From UBA1206 sp045600105 (lineage in GTDB: Bacteria > Bacillota > Clostridia > Oscillospirales > CAG-382), in contig JAZRXG010000041.1 of assembly GCA_045600105.1 (NCBI GenBank), positions 44,725 to 108,724 on the forward strand: a stretch of 64,000 bases of DNA, in the 5' to 3' direction. Made by a program: the position numbers and the translations under genes. Shown one piece after another: positions 16,311 to 23,568 of the stretch. The notes below the pieces were generated by a model. It saw nothing but the letters and a program-made list of their open reading frames with translations. It ran no database searches and was not told the origin of the DNA. How positions within the stretch are numbered: position 1 is the stretch's first letter; every line of letters begins with the position of its first letter.

Positions 16311-17174
16311 TTAATGTTTCAATAATGCCAATAGCAGTTCCCGCAATACTTTGCAGGCAGCGGCTGTCGATGTGCCGGAGCTGTCAAGCATGGGGGCTAA
16401 TTCATTGATATCCGCGCCGACAATGCGGCAGGCGGCTGTTGTCCGAATCGCATCCAATAGCTGCAGAAAAGTGATTCCTCCCGCTTCCGGTGTTCCGGTT
16501 CCGGGAAAAACGGATGGATCAAGACAATCCAGATCAATTGAAAAATATACGGGTGCGTCCGCTTTCCGAAGCTCCTCTGCTGTTTCATTCAGACCGTCCA
16601 ATGTCAGCGGGTGCATATCGGTATGCTCTTTCGCAAAACGGAATTCGTCCCGCTCGCCGCTTCGGATGCAGAACTGATGGATGCGTCCGTCTCCCAAAAG
16701 ATCGTGACAGCGGCGCATAACGCAGGCATGGCTGAGCTTTGCACCGAGATATTCGCTGCGCAGATCGGCGTGTGCGTCAAAATGGATGATGTGAAGATCA
16801 GGGTATTTTTTCAGTACCGCACGGACGCTGCCAAGTGTCACAAGATGCTCGCCGCCGATCAGAAGCGGCAGCTTCCCGTCCGCTAAGATCGTTTGTGCCC
16901 GTTCTTCGATCGCGTCGAGCGCACATTCAGGGCTTCCGAAGGAAAGCTCCAGATCTCCGCTGTCAAAAACGGCATGATCCGTCAGGTCAGCATCCTGATA
17001 GGGGCTGTAGGTTTCCAGTCCGAAGCTCTCGTGCCGGATTGCAGCAGGACCGAAACGCGCTCCGGGACGAAAAGATGTGGTGGAATCAAACGGTGCTCCG
17101 AAGAGGACGATATCCGCATTTTCGTAGGTGCTGTCACACCCGATAAAGGTCTCGATATTAGGCTGCAAGGGCAT
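16311..17174 (-). CDS. speB: Agmatinase-family ureohydrolase
   Basis: A 287-residue binuclear-manganese ureohydrolase. Metal ligands are in LIGGEHLVT (His), HFDAHADLR (Asp-His-Asp) and SIDLDCLDPSVFPGTGTP (Asp-x-Asp), giving the complete set. It would hydrolyse agmatine to putrescine and urea, or aminopropylagmatine to spermidine if the alternative pathway operates. The start at 17174 is preferred over an upstream in-frame Met because GGAGGTGG precedes it and it forms a TGATG overlap with the spermidine synthase stop. Confidence 0.9.
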   Translation of the reverse strand: MPLQPNIETFIGCDSTYENADIVLFGAPFDSTTSFRPGARFGPAAIRHESFGLETYSPYQDADLTDHAVFDSGDLELSFGSPECALDAIEERAQTILADGKLPLLIGGEHLVTLGSVRAVLKKYPDLHIIHFDAHADLRSEYLGAKLSHACVMRRCHDLLGDGRIHQFCIRSGERDEFRFAKEHTDMHPLTLDGLNETAEELRKADAPVYFSIDLDCLDPSVFPGTGTPEAGGITFLQLLDAIRTTAACRIVGADINELAPMLDSSGTSTAAACKVLRELLLALLKH

Positions 17175-18028
17175 CAGTTTTCCACCTCCATGAGCATTTC
17201 CTCCAAAAACGCGGGGAGCGCAAACGCGCCGATATGAAGACGCGGCGTATAATAACGGGTATGCAGATTCAATTTCAGCCATTCTTCCGCATTAACGTCG
17301 TTGGTCGGATGATACTTTTTGCTTGCAAATCCGAAAAGCCAGTACCCTGCTGCGTAGGTCGGAATATGTGCCTGATAGACCTTACTGATCGGGAAGGTTT
17401 CCACGATCCGCTTGTGGCTGCGCTTCATGGCTTCGGCATCGTGCGTATAAAAAGGGCTGCCCTGCTGATTGACCATGATGCCGTCCGCTTTCAGCGCATT
17501 ATAACAGCTTCCGTAAAATTCTTTTGTGAAAAGCCCCTCTGACGGACCGAAAGGGTCGGTGGAATCCACGATGATCAGATCGTATTCGCCTTCGCATCTT
17601 CGTATAAAGCGAAGCGCATTTTCAAAATAGATGTGAACTCTTCTGTCATCCATCCGGCAGGCGTTTCCCGGCAGAAATTCACGGCACGCTTCAACAACCT
17701 GCGGGTCCATTTCAACCAAATCAATGCGCTTGACACGATCATAGCGCGTCAGTTCCCGGACAACGCCGCCGTCTCCGGCACCGATGACCAGAATATCCCG
17801 AATCCCCGTGTGAACGGACATGGGAACGTGCGTGATCATCTCGTCATATATGAATTCATCACGTTCGGTAAGCTGTACATTTCCGTCAAGTGCGAGTACA
17901 CGACCGTATTCCGGCGTCTCAAAAATATCGATCTGTTGGAAATCACTTTTTTTCGCGTAAAGATGTCTGGCAACACGGATCGAATGCTTGACATCGGGTG
18001 TATGAAATTCACTGAACCACATTTCCAT
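17174..18028 (-). CDS. speE: Spermidine synthase-like aminopropyltransferase
   Basis: A 284-residue class I methyltransferase-fold protein. The cofactor loop reads VIGAGDGGVVREL, followed by RIDLVEMDPQVVEACREF and the catalytic-Asp block VDSTDPFGPSEGLFTKEFY, all as in SpeE. SpeE transfers aminopropyl from decarboxylated SAM to putrescine. The start at 18028 is used because AGGAG is 8 bases before it; a Met two codons earlier sits only 2 bases from the site. No speD (SAM decarboxylase) gene is in this operon or window, which leaves its donor in doubt. It follows the decarboxylase gene after ~11 bases. Confidence 0.88.
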   Translation of the reverse strand: MEMWFSEFHTPDVKHSIRVARHLYAKKSDFQQIDIFETPEYGRVLALDGNVQLTERDEFIYDEMITHVPMSVHTGIRDILVIGAGDGGVVRELTRYDRVKRIDLVEMDPQVVEACREFLPGNACRMDDRRVHIYFENALRFIRRCEGEYDLIIVDSTDPFGPSEGLFTKEFYGSCYNALKADGIMVNQQGSPFYTHDAEAMKRSHKRIVETFPISKVYQAHIPTYAAGYWLFGFASKKYHPTNDVNAEEWLKLNLHTRYYTPRLHIGAFALPAFLEEMLMEVEN

Positions 18029-18039
18029 AGCCATTTCTC

Positions 18040-19494
18040 CTATTTCAACACATTCAGACGAAGAATCGAGGGGTCTTCGGGGCCTGTCATGCTGCAGCCC
18101 TTGCTTTTTGCATATTCAATATAATCCAGAATTTCTCCGGTGATCCGCTCACCCGGCGCAAGGATCGGTATTCCGGGAGGATAACACATAACGAATTCAC
18201 TGCAGACCTGTCCCTCCGTTTCACGAAGAGGAAGACTGACTTTTTCGGCATAGAACGCCTCCTGCGGAGACATGACAACGATCGGGTCGATATATTCCTG
18301 GGAGAGCAGTCCGGAACCGTCCTTTTGAAAACGTCTGCGGATTTCCGCAAGAGCGCTGACAAGCCGTTCAAGCTCCTGCGGGCGGTCCCCGATGGAAAGA
18401 TACGCGAGAATATTGCCGATGTCACCAAATTCGATCTGAATGTCGTATTCATCACGCAGAAGATCATAGACCTCAATCCCCGCAAGTCCGATATCCAGCG
18501 TATGAACCGAAAGCTTTGTTGCGTCGAAATCAAATACGGAATCGCCGTTTCGTAATTCACGCCCAAACGCATAATATCCGCCGATCGCGTTGATTTCTTC
18601 GCGTGCATATTCCGCCATATCCGCGACCTGATGAAATACCTTCTTTCCGCGCAGAGCAAGATTTCTTCGTGAGATATCCAAACTGCTCATCAAAAGATAA
18701 CTGCCGGATGTGGTCTGTGTCAGGTTAATAATCTGTCGGACATAACCTTCGTTGACATTGGGTCCGATCAGAAGCAGGCTGGATTGTGTAAGACTGCCTC
18801 CGCTTTTGTGCATTGAAACAGACGCCATATCCGCACCGGCTTCCATAGCGGACATCGGGAGACCGTTTCCGAAATAAAAATGCGTTCCGTGCGCTTCATC
18901 TGCGAGACAAAGCATTCCGGCTTCGTGCGCCATTTTTACGATTGCCCGTATATCGGAGCAGATTCCGTAATAAGTAGGGTTGTTTACCAAGACCGCAACG
19001 GCACCGGGATGTTCACTGATAGCTTTTTGCACGGCCTCACGCGTCATTCCGAGTGAAATGCCGAGTCTCTGATCAACTTCGGGATTTACATAGACAGGGA
19101 CGGCACCGCACAGAACAAGCGCATTGATCACGCTCCTATGAACATTTCGTGGCATGATGATCTCATCGCCGCGTTTACAGGCAGTCAGCACCATGCCCTG
19201 AACCGAGCTTGTCGTGCCGCCCACCATCAGAAATGCATGGGAAGCGCCGAAAGCCTGTGCCGCAAGTTCCTCTGCTTCTCTGATCACCGAAACGGGGTGA
19301 CAGAGATTGTCAAGCGGTTTCATGCTGTTGACATCGACTTCAAGACATTGCTGCCCCAAAAAAGCAGTCAGCTCCGGATTTCCCCTCCCGTGCTTATGTC
19401 CCGGTACGTCGAACGGTACGACGCGCATATTCCTGAATTTCTGTAATGCTTCAAAAATCGGTGCACGCCGCTGATCCAGTCTGGTATCTTTCAT
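18040..19494 (-). CDS. speA: Arginine/lysine/ornithine decarboxylase, fold type I (SpeA-like)
   Basis: A 484-residue PLP-dependent decarboxylase of the Bacillus SpeA/Orn-Lys-Arg class. The N-terminus has PFDVPGHKHGRG, the PLP site is SMHKSGGSLTQSSLLL (Lys in HK), with DEAHGTHFYFG and EVDVNSMKPLDNL nearby. Given the agmatinase-like gene downstream, arginine is the likely substrate, yielding agmatine. The start at 19494 is set by GGAAGGAG 6 bases upstream; an upstream in-frame Met at 19578 lies inside the leader before its terminator and is rejected. First gene of the five-gene operon. Confidence 0.92.
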   Translation of the reverse strand: MKDTRLDQRRAPIFEALQKFRNMRVVPFDVPGHKHGRGNPELTAFLGQQCLEVDVNSMKPLDNLCHPVSVIREAEELAAQAFGASHAFLMVGGTTSSVQGMVLTACKRGDEIIMPRNVHRSVINALVLCGAVPVYVNPEVDQRLGISLGMTREAVQKAISEHPGAVAVLVNNPTYYGICSDIRAIVKMAHEAGMLCLADEAHGTHFYFGNGLPMSAMEAGADMASVSMHKSGGSLTQSSLLLIGPNVNEGYVRQIINLTQTTSGSYLLMSSLDISRRNLALRGKKVFHQVADMAEYAREEINAIGGYYAFGRELRNGDSVFDFDATKLSVHTLDIGLAGIEVYDLLRDEYDIQIEFGDIGNILAYLSIGDRPQELERLVSALAEIRRRFQKDGSGLLSQEYIDPIVVMSPQEAFYAEKVSLPLRETEGQVCSEFVMCYPPGIPILAPGERITGEILDYIEYAKSKGCSMTGPEDPSILRLNVLK

Positions 19495-19512
19495 AATTTC
19501 TCCTTCCGTATA

Positions 19513-19547
19513 ACAAAAAAACCCAGTCTGCATAAAGCACAGACTGC
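19513..19547 (-). terminator. Intrinsic terminator inside the leader of the polyamine operon (attenuator)
   Basis: Minus strand stem CAGTCTG/CAGACTG (19546-19540 with 19530-19524), 9-base loop, then GG and seven T (19520-19514). It ends only ~6 bases before the speA ribosome site, so it must be bypassed for operon expression. Confidence 0.82.
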
Positions 19548-19852
19548 GTGTATCAACTACAAAACACACTCCCACCATAATAATATGGGAGACTTTCGTA
19601 TTGTACGGGATTTTCAGAGTCTATATAGCAATAACTTTTACTACTCTTATTGACCGTTTCACAAGTTTGTGCTTTTAACACCGGTTTTAAGTAACCAACT
19701 CATAAAATTTGCGCTTCTAACGCAATCAACAAGGCATTACGCCATTCGGCATTGGACCCGGCTGTCCGTATGGCCTCGATCCTCAAGGAGGATGGTCCGT
19801 GAAATTGCTTGAATAGATACTCGCATATAACCCGTATCGATTTTCTATTCCT
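19513..19852 (-). promoter_or_regulatory. Structured ~340-nt leader RNA of the polyamine operon, candidate riboswitch or attenuator
   Basis: The leader runs from the predicted start near 19852 to the terminator. Reading the RNA 5' to 3', visible helices include GAUAC/GUAUC, a branched domain closed by GGACC/GGGUCC holding AUCCUC/GAGGAU and GGC/GCC hairpins, GCC/GGC with GAAU loop, CACAA/UUGUG, CAAUAA/UUAUUG and CUCCCA/UGGGAG. AGACT (19622-19618) can pair with AGUCT at 19594-19590 or with the identical AGUCT in the terminator 5' arm, giving mutually exclusive folds. No T-box GGUGGNACCGCG element and no lysine-, SAM-, Mg- or guanidine-riboswitch core was recognised. Ligand unknown; a polyamine or amino acid is a reasonable guess. 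Confidence 0.65.
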
Positions 19853-19858
19853 GTGAAT

Positions 19859-19887
19859 ATAATATCATATATCTCGATTCTTGTCAA
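19859..19887 (-). promoter_or_regulatory. SigA promoter of the polyamine operon leader
   Basis: Minus strand TTGACA, 17-base spacer, TATTAT. It lies ~365 bases upstream of the speA start and ~57 bases after the stop of the preceding co-directional gene, with no terminator between. Confidence 0.85.
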
Positions 19888-19943
19888 TGGTTTTTGAATA
19901 ATATCTGATTTATGATGAATAAATATTTTTTATAATTTAGCGG

Positions 19944-22250
19944 TCACTGCCCGACGTACCGGCCCGCGCTGTAACGGACCGTTTTGGCTTCGCCGTAGAA
20001 AACAGCGGTCTCGGTTTCGACGATGGGGGTCAGTTCAAACGTGATCTCTCCGACATCCGCGGGAAGTCCGTCCACGGTCAGAGCGCAGAGATAACTTCCG
20101 AACAGATCCTCCGGCGTTACGGATCCCATCTGTCCGTTTTCACTGGCGGCGTTGATGCTCTTGTAGAGACTCAGATCGTATTTTGTTTCGCTGAATTCAA
20201 CTTTTTCCGTTCCGTTCATATAGGAATATCTGAGTTTATAACCGATCTTGGTATAATTTGCGGTATTCAGCGCGATTATGAAACGTACGCGGTATGTTCC
20301 GTCTTCGGGTTCGGTATTCTGAACGCCGCGGAGAACGGGAGACGCGATAACGGGAGCGTTCTGTTCATTCAAAGTAAATTTCATATCAGGGAACATACTT
20401 TCGAGAAGTGCGACGGAAGATTCGGGAGAAACCGCGGCAGTTTCTCCGACGCCTTTACTGTTTCCCGCGCTTTCCGGGGCGATATATTCAAGGCTTTCCG
20501 CTGAAGCGAATTCCTTCGATCCCGTTCCGGCGAAGGGACCGACGTTTGCCGCCGTACCAATAATATTGCCGAACGCGAAACTGTTCTTGACTTTCATTGT
20601 CTCGACGTTCACAACACCTACGAAACCGCCGATATTGCTCGATCCGCTCAGAGTTCCGATATTTGCGGAATCCTCAACGGTCACCTGCGCGTTCGTCCAG
20701 CCGAAGAAACCTCCGGTGTGAGAGAAGCCGTTCAGCGAGCCGGTGTTCAGGAAAGATCTCAGTTTGATGTTTCCGCCTCCGGTACCGACCGCGCCTCCCG
20801 TGGTCGCGCTGTTCATTTTTCCGTGGTTCGCACAGTTTTCGATATTCAGATTCCCGCCGGTGCTTCCGACTATTCCTCCGCCGTTGTTCTTAACGCGGGA
20901 AATCGTTCCGAAATTCACGCAGTTTCGGATCGCGGCGCCCGCTTCGGTCTGTCCGACGATACCGCCGAGATGATTTCCCGCCGAAACCGCACCGTAGTTT
21001 ATATCGTTTTCAAGGATGGGGGACTTGCTCCAGAAGTTGCCCGCGATACCGCCGATCCTCGTATTCGTTACGTCGGCTTTTCCGGATACCGGAGCGTAGT
21101 TGACGCAGTTCACGACTTTCGGGCCGGCAGTGGATCTTCCGAGTATCCCGCCGCAGCAGGTCTCGGAGCCGACGATGTTTCCGTGGTTTTCACATCCGTC
21201 AAAAGTCAAAGTCAAAGAATTGCATTTGCCGTCGTCCAGACCGTAAATGCCGCCGACGCCCTGATAAATATTCGGATCCGTCAGCGAAACGGTACCGAAG
21301 TTCGCGCAGGAGGTGAACGTGATCTTCGCGTCTGCGTTCTCATTGGCGTTCTGGCAGCCGTAGATACCGCCTGCCGCAGACTTTGCTTTTACGCTGCCGC
21401 AGTTGACACAGTCGGAAAAATCTCTGACGACGCCGGAGCTTATCTTTGCGTAACCGACGATACCGCCCGCGTTGTGGGCGGCGGAAGTGATAAGCGCGTT
21501 ATTCGTAAAGCCCGAAACCGTGCAGGAGCCCTGCATCTCGCCCACGAAGCCCGAAGCGCTTCCGTTTGCATCTACAGTCCCCGCGAAAGAACAGTCGGCA
21601 GCGTTTATCACGCCGGTCGCTTTGAGTATCCCCGCAAAGGGAGCGGCTGCTCCCGACGCGGATTGCGTAATGACCGCGTCAACCGTGCATCCTGTAAAAG
21701 TATGTTTTCCGCTCATAGCGGAGAAGACGGCACCTGAATAACATTCGGTGCTGCCGGTGGAGGTGACAGACGCGTAAAAATGAACGTTTGTCCAGGTCAC
21801 GACATTGTTTTTCGTATCGTTCGCAAAGATCGAGCACCCCTGTTCGCTTGTCACGGCGATGGGAGAAGCTTTGCTCCCGAAGGTGAGATTCTTTATCTCG
21901 ATCCCGGTCCCCGAATCGGAGAAAGCAAACAGCGCGGCTCCCGAGGAGCCTTTGAGTCCGAGGATCGAATGACCGTTTCCGTCGATGGTCGTACCGCCGG
22001 CAATGGTCAGTACGGTTTCGGTCTGAGCTTCGTCGGAAAAGGAAATATCATTTGCGAGAATATATTTTCCCGAAGAAGTCGCCCCCTTCAGATCGGATGC
22101 GGAACGAATGATCGTCCACGTGTCCGATCCGATCGTCATCGTACTGCCGCTTTCCGGAATATCGGCAGGCGAAGCATCGACCGGGACGTTGGAAAAGGTA
22201 AAGGAAAATGCCAGCACAAGGATCAGAAATGCGGAGACAGTCTTTTTCAT
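19944..22250 (-). CDS. Secreted beta-helix-like protein with GLUG-type repeats
   Basis: A 768-residue exported protein. A signal peptide (about 1-27) precedes the mature part. From about 90 to 560 it is built from ~30-residue repeats with the pattern N-C-x-N-x-G-x-I/V...GGIVG (for example CVNFGTISRVKNNGGGIVG), the GLUG-like motif of right-handed beta-helix surface proteins. The last ~130 residues form a separate beta domain. Probable adhesin or matrix protein; no catalytic signature seen. The start at 22250 has GGTGA upstream; a Met four codons earlier has no ribosome site. It lies 18 bases after the nuclease-family lipoprotein gene and probably shares its transcript. Confidence 0.75.
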   Translation of the reverse strand: MKKTVSAFLILVLAFSFTFSNVPVDASPADIPESGSTMTIGSDTWTIIRSASDLKGATSSGKYILANDISFSDEAQTETVLTIAGGTTIDGNGHSILGLKGSSGAALFAFSDSGTGIEIKNLTFGSKASPIAVTSEQGCSIFANDTKNNVVTWTNVHFYASVTSTGSTECYSGAVFSAMSGKHTFTGCTVDAVITQSASGAAAPFAGILKATGVINAADCSFAGTVDANGSASGFVGEMQGSCTVSGFTNNALITSAAHNAGGIVGYAKISSGVVRDFSDCVNCGSVKAKSAAGGIYGCQNANENADAKITFTSCANFGTVSLTDPNIYQGVGGIYGLDDGKCNSLTLTFDGCENHGNIVGSETCCGGILGRSTAGPKVVNCVNYAPVSGKADVTNTRIGGIAGNFWSKSPILENDINYGAVSAGNHLGGIVGQTEAGAAIRNCVNFGTISRVKNNGGGIVGSTGGNLNIENCANHGKMNSATTGGAVGTGGGNIKLRSFLNTGSLNGFSHTGGFFGWTNAQVTVEDSANIGTLSGSSNIGGFVGVVNVETMKVKNSFAFGNIIGTAANVGPFAGTGSKEFASAESLEYIAPESAGNSKGVGETAAVSPESSVALLESMFPDMKFTLNEQNAPVIASPVLRGVQNTEPEDGTYRVRFIIALNTANYTKIGYKLRYSYMNGTEKVEFSETKYDLSLYKSINAASENGQMGSVTPEDLFGSYLCALTVDGLPADVGEITFELTPIVETETAVFYGEAKTVRYSAGRYVGQ

Positions 22251-22268
22251 ATTATTCACCATAGCGTA

Positions 22269-23291
22269 TCAGTATATGGGATGCACGGGACCGAATCCCG
22301 TTTCATCATCGGTTTTATAGTTGATCCCTCCGGATTCTTCCGCTAACATCTCTGCCCAGTTTCTCGCTTTCCCGCTCACGGACGATTTCAGCGTGATCTC
22401 GCAGTAGACCGCGGGATGGTCGGAAGGCATGGTTCCGTTTATCTCGTCTTTCACGTATACCCAGTTTGAAGCGGCGCAGGTATCGGGGGTATAGAATACC
22501 CAGTCGATATTGCCTACGCTGTGTCCCGCGTATACGAACTTGCATCTTGTCAGAAATTCCAGACCTTCCTCGGTGATTCCCGAGTTCATATCTCCGGCGA
22601 AGATCATCGCGTCGTTCGGATACAGTTCGTTGAGTATCTCGACGATCTTGACGATCTCGCGTTTTCTGATGGAATGATGCGCCGTATCCAGATGGTTATT
22701 GACCGCAACGAACGTCTTCCCCGTGGTATTATCCTTCATCTTTGCGTAAGTAAGGATCCTGTAATAATCCGCTTCGGCGAATTTGGAAACCGTGTCGGGA
22801 GTGTCGGAGAGCCACTTGGTACCCCACTCGATCACTTCGTATCGGTCTTTTGCGTAAAGGATGGGCTGGAAGGAGTTCGCGCCTCTGGCGCCCTCGGCAT
22901 CGTTATTGACACCGTGACGCTCCAGACCGTAAACAAATCCGTAATGCTCGGAAAGATTCGCTTCAAGCCTTGTCATCCAATCTTCTGCGGGTTCCTGCAG
23001 AAAAACTATATCCGGCATATAAGACCCGATAAGCTGCGATACTGCGGCGGTCCTTTCTTCGGTCACGTCAAACCCGTTGATGTTATAACTCATCACCGAT
23101 ATTTTTTCGGCTTCCGATTCGTCATTTTCGTCTTCGGATACGGTTATTTCGGCTTCAGACTCATAGGACGAGGCTTCAGCCTCGGATCCCGCGGGTTCGG
23201 GATCGGGCGTGGTCGAGCAGGAGCCCATAAGGAGAGCCGTCAGCATAAATGCAAGGGCAAGACACAGAAAATTAGTTTTCCTCATTTTCAC
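22269..23291 (-). CDS. Endonuclease/exonuclease/phosphatase family lipoprotein
   Basis: A 340-residue EEP-superfamily protein exported as a lipoprotein: hydrophobic leader then GSCSTTP (lipidated Cys about residue 25) and a Glu/Ser-rich linker. Catalytic blocks are MSYNINGF, FLQEPAEDW (Glu), AVNNHLDTAHHS, IFAGDMNSG (Asp/Asn) and PSDHPAVYCEI (Asp-His). External members include nucleases and sphingomyelinase-like enzymes; the substrate is unknown. The GTG at 23291 is 5 bases after AAAGGA; an ATG two codons later (23285) is an alternative start. It is expressed from a strong promoter behind a ~100-base leader containing one hairpin. Confidence 0.85.
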   Translation of the reverse strand: MKMRKTNFLCLALAFMLTALLMGSCSTTPDPEPAGSEAEASSYESEAEITVSEDENDESEAEKISVMSYNINGFDVTEERTAAVSQLIGSYMPDIVFLQEPAEDWMTRLEANLSEHYGFVYGLERHGVNNDAEGARGANSFQPILYAKDRYEVIEWGTKWLSDTPDTVSKFAEADYYRILTYAKMKDNTTGKTFVAVNNHLDTAHHSIRKREIVKIVEILNELYPNDAMIFAGDMNSGITEEGLEFLTRCKFVYAGHSVGNIDWVFYTPDTCAASNWVYVKDEINGTMPSDHPAVYCEITLKSSVSGKARNWAEMLAEESGGINYKTDDETGFGPVHPIY

Positions 23292-23397
23292 TTTTTCCTT
23301 TGATTAGGGATTGGCTGCATTGAAAAGCGGGTAACGCAGCAACCGTACGCATTACACCCGTATACGGAAATCAGCTGTTCACATATCCGTCAGCGTC

Positions 23398-23426
23398 ATT
23401 CTAACATCGCAAAAAAGCGTTGTCAA
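23398..23426 (-). promoter_or_regulatory. SigA promoter for the EEP lipoprotein gene
   Basis: Minus strand TTGACA, 17-base spacer, TAGAAT. The ~100-base leader that follows holds an imperfect hairpin, GGGT/ACCC closing GTAATGC/GCGTTAC, at about 23330-23360, function unknown. Confidence 0.8.
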
Positions 23427-23466
23427 TAGGGGGTAAGATATTTAGCCGGAAAATAAGTGAAAGGGC

Positions 23467-23495
23467 TTGAAATAATCTTGTGAATATATTATAAT
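23467..23495 (+). promoter_or_regulatory. SigA promoter for the GH2 gene
   Basis: TTGAAA, 17-base spacer, TATAAT, giving a leader of ~67 bases. Confidence 0.85.
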
Positions 23496-23568
23496 CCGAG
23501 AAAAGAAAATCACAAAACCCTGTAACGACGCTTTCGGAAATCACTCTATACAAAAAGGAGAATTGTTT

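Noticed and set aside
19494..19578. Longer N-terminus for the SpeA-like decarboxylase starting at 19578
   Set aside because: The extra codons run through the leader terminator and lack a ribosome site, whereas 19494 has a good one and matches the family N-terminus.
19513..19852. T-box or lysine riboswitch as the identity of the polyamine leader
   Set aside because: No GGUGGNACCGCG-like element, no specifier-loop layout and no lysine-box core could be found by eye.
13249..19943. Integrated mobile element at tRNA-Gly
   Set aside because: No integrase, relaxase or transposase and no second copy of the tRNA 3' end was found; only codon use hints at transfer.
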